From Phoronis australis (Eukaryota > Phoronida > Phoronidae), in NCBI GenBank assembly GCA_002633005.1, contig NMRA01000617.1, forward strand, positions 132,367 to 196,366: a stretch of DNA of 64,000 bases, in the 5' to 3' direction. Below the pieces are notes generated by a model that was given only the letters and a program-made list of their open reading frames with translations, did not search any database and was not told where the DNA came from. How positions within the stretch are numbered: the stretch's first letter is position 1; each line of letters starts with the position of its first letter. Below are positions 12,339 through 23,764 of this stretch, piece by piece. A program made the position numbers and the translations under genes.

Positions 12339-15040
12339 GTCAGTATGTATGTGGTCAATGTGACTAATTTGCTTTGGTGGTCTGATTCAAGGTTGCCCTG
12401 TTTTTATCCAAAATTACTCACCACTTCTTAGATACAAAACCAATCACCAGGGACGGAACAAGTGAGATGAAATTAAGAGAGGTATATGTCCTTGGAATGC
12501 AGCTTTATGTGATGAACGCGCATATAATGAAGTTTTTTGTATTTCATAATAGAATTTTTGCATTTGCATGGCCCACTTTTACAAAAAATAAATTCTTCTG
12601 GAAATGTCTCGTCATTGACAGAATTTTGAAACGCATGGTTTCATTTCAATCATTCACTTTACTATTTATCCCGCCTTTGTTCTTCATGTTAATATCCGTC
12701 AAGAAGCGTGTTTCATCGCGAAATGAAGTAAGGCAAAGGTACAAGCGTATACTGTTATGCTTGGCAATGCTCAATGGTACTTATCAGTCCAAGACTCCAG
12801 GGAATTGGGCCGTTATCTTATTAACTTAGACAAATACACCCGGCGATTGATTTACACGGTACTAACACACTACCTTTATGTAAATGCTTTTCTCGGCTAT
12901 AAATATACCGAAATAAATGCTAGTTGTTATTTATGGTATTCTAAAACGCAAATGAAGTTGATTGATTCTTTGATCATTAAAGAATGAATAAAAATATCAA
13001 TAATTTCCACGTTATACGACGATTAAAGGATGCGCGGTAGATTGAAAAAAATATTTAATAAATGGTCCAATTCATGAAAAAACGTATAAAAATTTGAAAC
13101 ACTGAACCCTAGTTAAACAATGTCTTTGGGATTTGAGGGTACTACATCAAGAACACACTAAATCGATGCACACACCTTCGTGTTATGTCACTCACCCAAG
13201 GTAAACGAGCATCAACTTGAACAACAGGACGATTCCAGCTGCTAATCATTTCCCAGGTCATTCCCGGACTATCTTTTTACAACAAACATCCAAACTAATA
13301 CTTGCACAATGATCCTCACGCAGGGAATTTCCGTTTCAAAGCATCATACCTGTACCTATATGTACAGCGTCACTTTTCTATATTTTTCTTCCGGTTATTT
13401 TTCATCTTTGGAAACAGCTTAATGCGCACATTTCATCTTTACAAAACCAGTAGCGGATGTAGGAGGCTCAAAGGTGCTATGGCCCACCCTAAAATTTCCA
13501 TGTAAGTAGCCATAGCCAAGTCAACATGTGGATAGTGAAGGCATTTCCTACTAAAGACCCGTGTTTTCTTAATATCTATAACGAATCTTGACGTTTTCAA
13601 ATTCCCATTCCATTGAGAAAGCAAATAAATGCATGGTATCAAAATATAACTATTTTTATGCAGGAATTCCGCCCTGCTAAACTTTCCTTCTACACCATTT
13701 GTAGCATTGAGCTAATCAGGTGCAAGTTGTCCTAGGTGCAATTTGTGCCCGACGCAGGAAATTGTTTCTCTATCCAAATTCAAAAGCTAAACTTTAGTTA
13801 TTTTAACAAAAAGGTATAATTCGTGGGGCTCTTGTGGAGCTTTAGATAGTCTGTGCGCCGAAGCGACAGTCGTGTATTGCGTTGTGTTGTGCTATTGTCG
13901 CAAAAACTCCAAATTCGAACTCTACAGGAGACATCAACAAACGCATGTGCAATAATTTTGTGTACGTAATTCGCTTGTGCTCACCAAGCGTTTCAAAACT
14001 GTATGGTTTCATTACCTGATTAAAAATGTCTCATTGAAAAAAAATATGTATTGAAATACTATCAGTGTTAACGATGTTTTAGCAGTTACCAGAAACGACT
14101 GTCACGTGACAACGCGTTTTTCTCACGTTGACTACATAAAGATGTACTGACCAGTCAACCTGACACCCCGACGTCAAATTCCTGGATCTGCCTTTGGGGC
14201 ATACGTAGAAAATAGGTTTCAATGTCTACCAACACAGGGAAAATTTCGCACTATAAAATAACTTTCATACAATATATGATGTGATGAATCTTCATGATTT
14301 TTATCGCTCTGATCTTGGAAATGAGGTCAAGGGTCGACAAAATCGCCTGCTCCCTGGAGATGCCCCAACTTCAACTCGTATAAACGCAAACAAAACGCAA
14401 AAACTTTCTTCTGGAGATATCCAGCCAACAACATTTTACAATGCGAGCTGTTAAAGGGGAAGGCAATCGTTTTAAATGTCATTTGTAGTTAAATTACGAT
14501 TTTTGGTTGTCCTAGAAAATTATTAAAGTTAATTGAACTCCCCGATTCTGATAAATTATGCATGTGTCAAACCGGAAGTGACGTTCGCGACCCGAGTCAT
14601 TCCCCGCTACCTTTGGTTACATTCACTTCGGACTGTGCTTGACATCAGAGTAAGTCAGATTGTTACAAGTTACACCCTTGTTTGCCTTTCAGTGTGCCTG
14701 GACGTTGCTGCGTACTGAGATGCAAGCAAAGAGTACATAGATTTTGTGTTACAAATTTCCAGTCGTGGGTGACAACGTCCGTTGAGTTGGCTCGTTTGTG
14801 TCAAGAATTCAGCGTTGCCTGTTCACGCCAAGTGTGAAGCGGTGCAAAACTACCCTGTGCGCGCCAAACATTACTTATCGTCGGATTACGAAAAGCACAT
14901 GCACACAGGGATTATGAAGGTAGGCTACCTTCTAAACATGTTCTGGAAAAGGGGGCTGTGCAGTTGATATTTTTGTTCGCTGCTCCGTCGCCAGCTCCTA
15001 GGACTGCTTTTTGAAACGCGAAGCTTTGCAAGTTGCACTG
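12339..15040. other. No gene recognised
   Basis: Non-coding as far as I can see. A 120-codon open frame at 12467-12829 lacks known motifs. At about 13448-13475 the sequence AGTAGCGGATGTAGGAGG resembles the terminus of the CAGTGGCGGATC-type transposon seen at 23687-23701, suggesting a truncated copy. Confidence 0.45.
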
Positions 15041-15044
15041 TAGT

Positions 15045-15173
15045 TGTAGGAATCACACAATTATAAGTGAATAAAATACTATATTGAAGCAGACACTTGA
15101 TGTTGGAATAACTGAAAACGAGACTAAACTGCAGTGACTTAACAAATCGTTATAACTGATAGGTGGCACCACA
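15045..15173 (-). repeat. 3' LTR of the Gypsy element
   Basis: 129 bp, nearly identical to 18489-18623. Read on the minus strand it begins TGTGGTGCCACC and ends CCTACA. Confidence 0.9.
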
Positions 15174-15190
15174 GTACCCCCCTCCCTCCA
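15174..15190 (-). other. Polypurine tract of the Gypsy element
   Basis: Minus-strand GGAGGGAGGGGGGTAC abuts the 3' LTR and follows the pol stop codon by about 10 nt, as expected for the plus-strand primer of reverse transcription. Confidence 0.8.
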
Positions 15191-15199
15191 AGCGGAAGA

Positions 15200-17104
15200 C
15201 TAAGTCAAATCCGAAGTGGGTGGAGAATCACGAAAACGCACTGGCAAGCGCGAAACGCGACCAGAACAAGTAACAGTAGAAGGTTGATATGCAGCATCAG
15301 ACGTCGACGGCACAGGTCGGTCGGTGCCATGGAGTCAAGGGGAGCTGCCGGCGAGGGGAGCACTAATGGCGTAGTGGCATCGGGATCGTGTGAAGGTGTC
15401 ACCCGAGAACGTGAACTCGGTGACATAATGGGCTTTGAGACGATCAACAGAAACCGTCTGCTCGCGACTCTTAATGTCAAGCGTGTAGAACGTGTCGATT
15501 TGTGTTGATTATGCGATACGGGCCATCGTAGGGGCGATGGGTCAATCGCCATGGAAACTAGGGAGCGTGGACTGCACAGTACGCATGGTGTGTTGTAGAT
15601 GCTTTAGGAAAATTGAGTCCGGCTCCATCGTACGAGCGTCGAACGGCTGAAGAAACTCGCCCGGTAAGTGGAGAGGCGACCCATACACAAGCTCAGCGGG
15701 AGAACAGCCGGGATCCACCCGCCAGGACGAACGTATCCCCAACAAGATCAGTGGTAGTTCTGCAAACCAGTGCGGGCTACATGGTAGTGCGCGCCTTGAG
15801 GGATGCCTTTAGGGCGCGGTGAAAACGTTCTATCATCCCATTCGCCTGTGGGTGATATGCAGTTGTGGTTTGAGTTGTAACACCCAAAAGCTTGTTGCAT
15901 TCATTCCAAAGCGCCGAAATGAACTGAGCACCGCGATCAGACGTGATGTCACACCAAAGCGGGAAATCCAATGATGGACAAGAGCAGCCGCTCAGGACGA
16001 AGCTTGGGCGTCAGGAAGAGGTATGGCCTCGGGCCACCGGGTGAAACGGTGAATGATCGTGAAGAGATAGGCCATGCCTTGGCTCGCTGGCAGTGGGCCA
16101 ACAAGATCCACGAGGAGACTGCAAACTTGAAACCTGGCTGCCGGAGTGGGACGCTCTACCAAAGGTGCCTGGGTGTGTCGATGTATCTTGGAAGATTGAC
16201 AAGCATGGCACTCTTTGCACCACCGCCGTATATCGCGTTTCATACCACGCCAGACAAAACGCTGGGTGACAGCCTGCTGAGTAGGGCGAACACCAGCGTG
16301 AGACAACCCATGAATACGATCAAAAACAGCAAGTCGAGGGCAACACAGGTCGGGGTGTGCCAGTGGACGTATCATAAAGCAGGGTCGAGGTGCCAAACGG
16401 AATATCTTGTAGATCAAGGCCCTTTGTAGCGGTAGACTGGTCTTGGTCGTGAGGCAGCTCGCTGAAGTCACCAACAGAAAAGATGCGAGGGTCACTGGAT
16501 ATGCCGTTGATGTCGAAACGGGATAGTGCGTCAGCCACCACGTTAAACTTGCCTTTAAGGTGTCGGATGTCCGAAGTGAAATCGGCTATAAAAGCGAGGT
16601 GCCGTGCCTGACGTGGGGAACGCTCACTGCCGCTGTTCAATGCTGACACTAAAGGCTTGTGGTCAATGTATAACGTAAAAGGTCGGCCCTCTAAAAAATG
16701 CCTGGGCCCGGTCTCCGATCTTTTTTACTCGAAACGGAACTCGAAATTAGATTTGTCATTTTCTACTCTACTTTTGGGCGAAGGTCAGGCGAAGAGGTTC
16801 CAAATATTCGTCATGCGAGCGGCTGGCCACCAAGATGTCATCAAGGTAGACAAAAGCGAACGAAATGTCCCTGAAAATACCATCCATAAGGCGTTGGAAA
16901 GCATGGGCAGCGTTCTTGAGGCCAAAGGGCATGCGAAGAAATTCCCATAATCCAAAAGGTGTGATTATTGCAGTTTTGGAACCAGAAGACGGCGCCACCG
17001 GAATCTGATGATAGCCCCGAACCACTGATAAATTTCTTGGAGAAAACGTGGCATCCGGTCAGATGGTTGTTGAAATCATGAATATGTGGTAACGGGTAGT
17101 CGTT
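15200..17104 (-). pseudogene. pol: Gypsy pol remnant: RT, RNase H, integrase
   Basis: In minus-strand order: RT palm with PYPLPHIHDF-like text, GYHQIPV, FGLWEFLRMPFGLKNA and the catalytic YLDDILVAS (about 17104-16770). An internal deletion follows. Then RNase H/connection text with ADALSRFD (16649-16500), the integrase H2C2 zinc finger with CHACQSSK (16495-16180), and a catalytic core with LLVDLVGPLP, TSDRGAQF and NGMIERFHR supplying the D, D and E residues (16130-15777). The C-terminal tail includes TVSVDRLKAHY and SGRVSRLPVRF, ending at a TAG at 15200-15202. Several frameshifts and at least one RT deletion make it non-functional. Confidence 0.9.
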
Positions 17105-18459
17105 AAGAGCGTTAATACGTATCGTGAGAGCAGTGGGACGTTTGTCACCAAGGCCATTGAGGTTCAAAAGCTCAGAGTCCTTCTGAGCCTGGGACTTTCC
17201 AAAAGCGTTAATTAGAGCGGACTTCAATGCGGCGCTATACTTGTTTGTGAGCGATGGGTGGAGGAGAATAGCCTGAACTTCGTCGGCTGTGTTAACATCA
17301 AGGGCACTCACCACATAATCATATTTTGTTTGGTCCTGTATAACCAACCCCTTTGGTTCCAAACTGAGCCTCGACTTTGGCGAACCAAACTTCGGGCGAT
17401 TTTGTCCGGCAACTAGGCAATGACCATCGCCTCTGTTGGCCCGAACCAGAGGCGATGTAGAGGCTATAGGCGCTCTGTACGCCGGAAGCTTTTCGGCGAA
17501 TTATGCCTCGCACCGACTAAACCATCAAAGTCACGTTGTTATAAATACCTTTTGCGCATAGAGGAACACCTTAGGAGGTTGTCGATGTGTTTAAGTCCTT
17601 CCAACTCGAACAAATACTCCCGTTATGAAACTTTTTCTTCGAGCAGTCCCTATTTCAGTTCCCAAAATCGTGAAATCAAAATTTTTGTACTGCGCACGCT
17701 CCAACTTTTACCGCGCTCGCTAGGTGATGTGACTTCATAACCTCAATAATTTTTAAATAGGCCAAAGGTGAGCCATTGCGGTCTTGTCAGTCAAATGTTC
17801 GTTTCCAAAATGCCACCACTTTTACTTGTCTTTAATTGGCGTTACTTGAAACTGTTTGTATTTCAATGAATTATTGTTTGTATTTGATAAGAATAAATGC
17901 TGTTGATATGACATTTAAAAGTCTTTGTGCACATATTTGACATTTTAATGTTTAACAACACGGCAAATGCACGGCTGGTTCCCGGCAGCACGTACGCAAA
18001 GGGCGGGAACTTCAGCTTTCAAAGTTCGCCGGTAGGATCGCACTTTCTGACCTTCGGCCTGGTTAAAAAAATGAAAATTTTGATTTCACGATTTTGGGAA
18101 CTGAAATAGGGACTGCTCGAAGAAAAAGTTTCATAACGGGAGTATTTGTTCGAGTTGGAAGAACTTAAACACATCGACAACCTCCTAAGGTGTTCGTCTA
18201 TGCGCAAAAGGTAGTTATAACAACGTGACTTTGATGGTTTAGTCGGTGCGAGGCATAATTCGCCGAAAAGCTTCCGGCGTACAGAGCGCCTATAGCCTCT
18301 ACATCGCCTCTGGTTCGGGCCAACTTACAGAGGCGATGGTCATTGCCTATCCGGCAACTTGATGGAGACCACGTTTACCCGAGTTAATTACATTGCAAGC
18401 GTCTGAAGAGTTGAGGCGAGGTCAGTAGCAAGCTTCGTATCACTATGTCCCTCTGCCAT
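17105..18459 (-). pseudogene. gag: Gypsy gag remnant split by a transposon
   Basis: Translation would start at an ATG at 18457-18459 (MAEGHSDTKLATDLA). A stop (TAA) occurs after about 23 codons, before the foldback element at 17415-18349. On the far side the frame resumes with SPEVWFAKVEAQFGTKGV and, after a frameshift, QDQTKYDYVVSAL and YSALKSALINAF-like text, typical of Gypsy capsid domains. Gag fuses directly to RT text near 17105, so the gag C terminus and protease are deleted. Confidence 0.85.
17415..18349. mobile_element. Foldback transposon with long TIRs, MULE/FB-like
   Basis: 935-bp element with terminal inverted repeats of about 272 bp (17415-17686 and 18074-18349). By eye they are nearly identical, differing by a few substitutions and one 4-nt indel. 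It is flanked by a perfect 10-bp direct repeat TCCGGCAACT (17405-17414 and 18350-18359). Ends read AGGCAATGACC...GGTCATTGCCT. Each arm carries a smaller internal inverted repeat (CATCGCCTCTG/CAGAGGCGATG). The loop has no transposase motif. A 9-10 bp TSD with long TIRs is characteristic of Mutator-like and Foldback elements; without a transposase the superfamily is inferred. Confidence 0.85.
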
Positions 18460-18470
18460 ATTAAGTGTTC

Positions 18471-18488
18471 AATGTTCGAGGTCACCAA
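18471..18488 (-). other. Primer-binding site of the Gypsy element
   Basis: Minus-strand TTGGTGACCTCGAACATT directly follows the 5' LTR. TGGTGACC is the expected start of a tRNA-Trp-type PBS; the downstream bases have diverged. Confidence 0.65.
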
Positions 18489-18623
18489 TTTAGGAATCAG
18501 AAACACACAATTATAAGTGAATGAAATACTATATTGAAGCAGACACTTGATGTTGGAATAACTGAAAACGAGACTAAACTACAGTGACTTAACAAATCGT
18601 TATTACTGATAGGTGGCACCACA
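18489..18623 (-). repeat. 5' LTR of the Gypsy element
   Basis: Matches 15045-15173 with a short insertion near its 3' end and a few substitutions. The last two bases on the minus strand are AA where CA is expected. Confidence 0.9.
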
Positions 18624-18627
18624 TAGT

Positions 18628-20235
18628 AACACAAGGCCACACCTGTGCATGTATGTGTGGACAGTCGCTGTAGCGTAACAACATCAGCAACCAGCACATT
18701 GTCGTGATTCGTGTTTTTGTGAACATTTCCCGACCACTGCAAGTCAAATAATGGCTAAATCTATGATGGTCGGAGAATTCTCGTCGAAAGCTAATAATTA
18801 GAGCAACATTTGGAAAATTGTATACAATCAACTGATGTCAACAATGAATTGCCGCACAAAATTCTGGCAGCAAATGATTCGGATCGCAAAGGTAACTTCC
18901 GGAGTGACGCATGCATAGTTATTTTGAAAATTTATCTAAGATAACCATCGCAATTTAACCAACAATGACGTTAAAACGATTGCTTTCCATTTTAGAGTTG
19001 CATTCTTCACTTTTTACACTCATAAAATCGGTTTCATAATATTCCTTTTCGTGACAGTATTCTATATCCGTTATTAACAAGTACATTGACACTATTAGTG
19101 ACTCAAAAAATCTTCAGAGTATGATGGTGTTGCCCAACCCTAAAATGGCTATGAGTTCAGTTGGTAACAGAAATTAACTACTCAAAAAGTAACATCCCTT
19201 CAGTTTTTTGTTCATAGATTGAATGGTAATGATTGTTTTTGAAAAATTCAAAAATGCACTTGTAGTATAACTCAAGACACACATTCTCATATCAAGTTTA
19301 TTACAAAAACCTCCATATCAATTTTAAAATGAAGCTTTTAAAGCGACTAATCAACTAAATACAAATTTTACAAAGAATACAGATTGCATAACATTGGGGG
19401 TAGTCTTATTGTGCATCAATGAGTCTGTAAGTAAATAAATAGATTATCCGACACTCGTCTCAGGTTTATGACATGGGCAAAACCTCTTGGAAATTTCCTC
19501 AAAATCCCGAGGCTTCTTTTCTCACGTGAACCATAAAAACAACCTTTTTGCCGAAAAACTCGACGTGTGTAAAACTTTCAACCACATGACGCCATTTTTG
19601 TAAAAACACGCTTGCGCAATGTAAAGTAAACTCAGTTACTTTTTGTTAATAGTTTTATTTTAAACTTAACAGTTGTAAATTACATTCAGCTTTCGTAAGA
19701 AATATTCAAGTTATAATTTAATAGTCTTTGAAGTTGTAATGTTAAAAGTTAGGAAATGTTTATCAATAACAGTTAGCAGGTTTTTCCCGCGCGTGAGTAC
19801 TAAACTGACCTTGAGACAGCACAACTAGAGTCTCTTGAGTTTGGGTTCGTCTTCGTTTGAATGAACAAAGATGTGGAATTTGCCGCCAAAGATGAGTCCG
19901 TTTAAGAAGTTGTTTTCATGTCCTTCCGACTGGGAGTACGTACAGTTGCCACAACCAACTTGTCAATCATAACCTAAAGGCTAAGCTCAAATTTCAGCCA
20001 TTTTACGGGAGGTTTGTGATTACCACAATCTGGAAAAAATATTTACAAGTATAAATTGGCGCCTGAGAGATTCCAGGCAAGGTGGTCTTGTGTTTTGCCT
20101 AGTAATTAGCTTTTATAGGGTTCGATAATGTTTATAATGTGTTTGATGTACTTGATTAGATTTCATATTGCTTTACAACTATGTACTGGTTGGTTGGATT
20201 AATAAATGTTTTACTTTCTACGAAAAAAGATAGGC
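18628..20235. other. No gene recognised
   Basis: AT-rich DNA with no supported gene or repeat that I can define. Confidence 0.5.
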
Positions 20236-21060
20236 ATAGTAGAACTTTGGGGGTTCGCAACCGGTAGATTACAGCCAAGGAAGTCACAGAGAGATTGCGA
20301 AGGCAACACCTGGCGTGCGTTCAGTAGACGCTAGGACCTACGCTAGGACCTAGCTAAAACCTAGTCAAAGTCAAGTGTTTTCATTTAAAATACACGGCAA
20401 TATCTCACGTAATCTCGCGAAGTCTTTCTTTTTAGCGAGGTCCTAGCGTTACTGAACGGGAGGCTGAACATTAGCGATCAGACGGTGAGAAACCGCCTTC
20501 TTTCAGCCGAAATAAGAACACGGCCTCTTACAAGGAAACCAGTTGTGACACTTGTCCACCGCCAAACCCGAATGAGATGGTGTAGACAACACGTTCGCTG
20601 GAACCAGCAACAGTGGAGGACCGTAGTGTTCTATGGTGAGTCTCATTTTTGCTTGCAGTCCATATGGACAGGCGGGAGACTGCGTGGAGACAGCGAGGCG
20701 AAAGATTTGGAAACTGTTGCATTACGCACTTGACAACACGTAATGGATGTAGTGTTATGTGTGGGGCGGAATCTCCTTCCACTAGAACTCCACTTGCCCA
20801 TCTACAAGAAAGTATATGTTCAGCGCACTGCTACCGCACTCAGTTTTGGATCTGAAGCCATACCTTTAGTTCGGGCGCTTGGACAAAATGGTATCCTGCA
20901 AGACGACAACGCAAGGCCGCACCATATCTGTAACAACAAGGCATAAAGTGTCTGGAGTGGCCCGGCCTGCAGCAAGTCCTGACCTGAGCCCTGAACAGCT
21001 GTGTGATCAGCTTGGTAGACAAGTGTGTCGTCGTGTCACAAACCAGACGACATTGGACAA
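20236..21060 (+). pseudogene. Tc1-like transposase remnant
   Basis: Frame-broken Tc1 transposase, read in pieces: ITAKEVTERLRRQHL and LNISDQTVRNRL (paired-like HTH), RMRWCRQHVRWNQQQWRTVVF (start of the DDE domain), then QRGERFGNCCI, ILQDDNARPH (second catalytic Asp) and PAASPDLSPEQL (third catalytic region). At least three frameshifts separate them. The HTH is split by a 139-bp MITE at 20319-20457. Homology ends abruptly near 21060, next to the 45-bp repeat at 21094. Confidence 0.85.
20319..20457. mobile_element. 139-bp MITE nested in the Tc1 remnant
   Basis: Termini GTTCAGTAGACGCTAGGACCT and AGGTCCTAGCGTTACTGAAC are inverted repeats. Removing the segment rejoins the Tc1 HTH text (QHLACGRLNISDQ), which proves it inserted after the Tc1 element. 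Confidence 0.8.
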
Positions 21061-21093
21061 GTTTGGTCCATTCCTAGATTTCAATATTTTGGG

Positions 21094-21138
21094 AGTGCAA
21101 ATTGGCCGCGGCCGCAGCCTAACTGTTCAGTGCCACCT
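21094..21138 (+). repeat. 45-bp GC-rich repeat, copy 1
   Basis: Identical, in inverted orientation, to 42535-42579 over 45 bases, including the octamer GCGGCCGC (NotI site). Flanks are unrelated. Confidence 0.9.
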
Positions 21139-21801
21139 TATATGGGAAATGAAATATGTCAGAATTCTGACACATTTTACGGAAATCGCCGGAATATCAC
21201 GAGTAATATAAAGTTATATACAAGTTTGAAATTTTTTGCAGTATGACATAAAAATGATAAATAACGGTATATTGCAGCAATTTAGGTCTAAATTATTGCA
21301 AAAATGATGTAGGCCTACTTTGATTCGAAAACATAAAATTTCTATGATAGTATTAATAAAAACTAATTGAATATAAGTACGCCAACAACCTTCATTTCAA
21401 TCAATAACCAAACAATGCCTTCTGCTTCACAAATTTTAATGACGTCAAGGGAGCGGCCAATCATGGCGCAGTAATTCCCATAACCAAGCATTAAATGGCT
21501 AATCCGATCACCGTCATCTTGAGGTTTGGGGACAAAGTTGGGTTTAGTCAGGCCGACTTGACATGTTGCTTAGTGGTTGGAAGATCAGTAACAAATTTGG
21601 TGGAATGGTCTTCTGTTCTGTACTTTCCGCACGGTTCAATAGACAGATGATCGAGGTTGAGTTGTGGGAGATTTCTCTACAGGGCGTTTCTTACACAAGC
21701 GTCGTTCATAACTTTTCACAATGATGCTGCTCAGATTTCACACTAAGTCAGCAAATTCTATTTCGCACCAAGTTACTAGGTACGTCGAGGACCTACTAAT
21801 G
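21139..21801. other. No gene; dispersed repeat at 21484-21530
   Basis: No gene recognised. Segment 21484-21530 (AATGGCTAATCCGATCACCG, then CATCTTGAGG) closely matches 40023-40068, so it belongs to a dispersed repeat. Confidence 0.5.
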
Positions 21802-21842
21802 ACAAAAGTTTGGAAATTTGTGTTCACTCGCCCGTATTTTCA
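21802..21842 (+). repeat. 41-bp inverted repeat, left copy
   Basis: 39 of 41 bases match the reverse complement of 23720-23760. The pair brackets a 1.9-kb block of transposon remnants. Confidence 0.85.
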
Positions 21843-22164
21843 TCATTTTTGGTTTAATTAAATCATATTACATACCAATGAAAACCCCAGCCATCCCCTT
21901 TTCAACAATACCACATTCCGTCAATAAATATTTATTCTGATTAGTAATTTTGCTGCTAAAGAGGGCTATAGATGGTCCCAATGTTGTTGAATGTTGCAAT
22001 TTCAGTTGGAGCTAAATGTGTATTCAAGTTTTAGTGTTCAGCTTTTTCAATGCCATTTTTTCTGGTTCCATGGTAATTAACACTTATTACAATTTGGCAA
22101 CACTTTATTTATTGAACAACTGACTGATAGACAGTAGTGATAGTCTGACTCGGATAGACATCAA

Positions 22165-22440
22165 TGATCATAGTCTTCTCAGTATGGGGTTGTCGAACGA
22201 TTCGGTCACTACAGCGACACACCTTTTTCGCATGCTGTTTACTACGCTGACGACGCGTTGCTGTGTGATGGCATTCTACTCCTGAGTCATAAGCGCCACA
22301 TTGTGTTGGTGACTCACACACGTACAGCCCGTCCGAGTTGGTCTCACAGGTGTTCGATAGAGTTCAAGTCTGGGCTGCATGCAGACCATTCCATTTGCTG
22401 CAGCCTACTCCTGCGTCAGTGGCACAGATAGTCTGGGCAA
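22165..22440 (-). pseudogene. Tc1-like transposase C-terminal fragment
   Basis: Minus-strand text MEWSACSPDLNSIEHL, a stop, DQLGRAVRV, then a C-terminal stretch ITQQRVVSVVNSMRKRC. This is the third-catalytic-residue region and tail of a Tc1 transposase. It differs from the 20.2-21.0 kb relic in sequence and orientation. Confidence 0.8.
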
Positions 22441-22763
22441 TCCAAACATAATTTGCATAATTGCGATTCATACTCTCATACTGAGCCTGCTTACAGTAGG
22501 AGTTCCATGCAACCATTCAGGGTCTCACAAACTTGGTGTTTACCCAATACCCCCCCCCCTCCCACCCCCGGTGTTAATCACCAGCACATCACAGGTGGTG
22601 ACACTCCTTAGCAAAAACGGGAATTCGCAACATTCTCTTTGAGACCAAACCTTCTTTAGAAGTAAAGTTACTAAGCATATCAAAATTGTATTGACCAAAT
22701 GGGACATTGTTGTAAAGGACAATGACTGGGCTATCTATTGGTATGCAACATGATTTAAATCAT

Positions 22764-23701
22764 AGTAGGATTTAGGGGGAGGCCCAGGCCCCCCCCTTGG
22801 CTGCCGCAAAAAAATAAAACAGCAAGACCGTAGGGAAATGTTGAGTTTATTAATTAAAACCGGTAATTAAAATTATACGGGTGAAACAACATTTAAATGT
22901 GTGAAGTTTTAGTGTTGGGGGAGGGGGGCTCAGATCCAATTTCAAATGTTAAATTCGGAACACGGCGCATTCGTAACGGAGCTATGGCTAAGTATAGGCT
23001 CTCCCGCGATATCCCAGGCGACCGGCAGTGGCGCTGCCCTCTACGACTCCGTTTCCGTCGTCTGCTTCACTGTGCAATGAAGAAAATTTACTTCATTTTT
23101 TAAAGAAAATGGAACCTGAGTGACGATGAAAAAACGGAAGCTGCTGGTAAGATGTGAATTTTAATCGAAGCCTTAGTGAATCACTCAGAAACTCATAATT
23201 CTCTCTTTCTAAAACCTTAACTTAAGACGATTTCCAAAGCAATCCCGTCATTATTGCCAACACGAAAAACGGATTTGGTCTTTTGGGCATTTGAGGACTA
23301 TTTTAAATACAACAAATTTGTTAAGAACAGATTGCACAAAATGTAAAACGTGTAATAAGCATTACAAAAAGAAGTAGGTTTCGCGCGCAAACGCTGTGGA
23401 CCACAAACAAGTAGGTCTCTTGTTATAAGGTTAGTAGCTAAGCCGTGGTGGTGTAGGTTTTCCTGTATGACACGTTCTCCGTGTTTTTTTTTGCCTGTTT
23501 TTCTTGAATAATATTTCAGGAACCAAGGAAAATGCTTGATTTTTAGATGAAAAAACAGAAAAATTTCCTGGGCGGGAGGGGAGCCCCCATCCCGACCTCC
23601 CCCCATTCGGTGCTATGCGCATCTACAATCGTGGTTTGCGCAAATGCTTACAGCCGGAAAAATTGTTGGCCCCCCCTTGTAATATCCTAGATCCGCCACT
23701 G
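22764..23701. mobile_element. CAGTGGCGGATC-ended DNA transposon remnant
   Basis: The right end, read inward on the minus strand, is CAGTGGCGGATCTAGGATA followed by a G-rich tract. The left end has a degraded version (AGTAGGATTTAGGGGGAGG) followed by a C-rich tract. Such ends are common in invertebrate non-autonomous DNA elements. The inside shows no transposase. The left boundary is approximate. Confidence 0.5.
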
Positions 23702-23719
23702 TAAATAAATCAAAAGTAT

Positions 23720-23760
23720 TGAAAACACGGGCGAGTGAACAAAAATTTCCAAACTTTTGT
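23720..23760 (-). repeat. 41-bp inverted repeat, right copy
   Basis: Partner of 21802-21842. Confidence 0.85.
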
Positions 23761-23764
23761 TGAA

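Larger units (their letters stand above)
15041..18627 (-). mobile_element. Gypsy-type LTR retrotransposon, defective, with nested transposon
   Basis: Minus-strand element bounded by TSDs (TAGT on the plus strand at 15041-15044 and 18624-18627). It has 129- and 135-bp LTRs that start TG and end CA (mutated to AA in the 5' copy), a primer-binding site and a polypurine tract. Coding remnants run gag, reverse transcriptase, RNase H, integrase, which is the Gypsy order. Protease, the RT N-terminal part and the RT C-terminal half are deleted, and frames are broken. The 4-bp TSD, very short LTRs and a PBS resembling the tRNA-Trp complement fit the CsRn1-like Gypsy group. A foldback transposon sits in gag. 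Confidence 0.9.
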
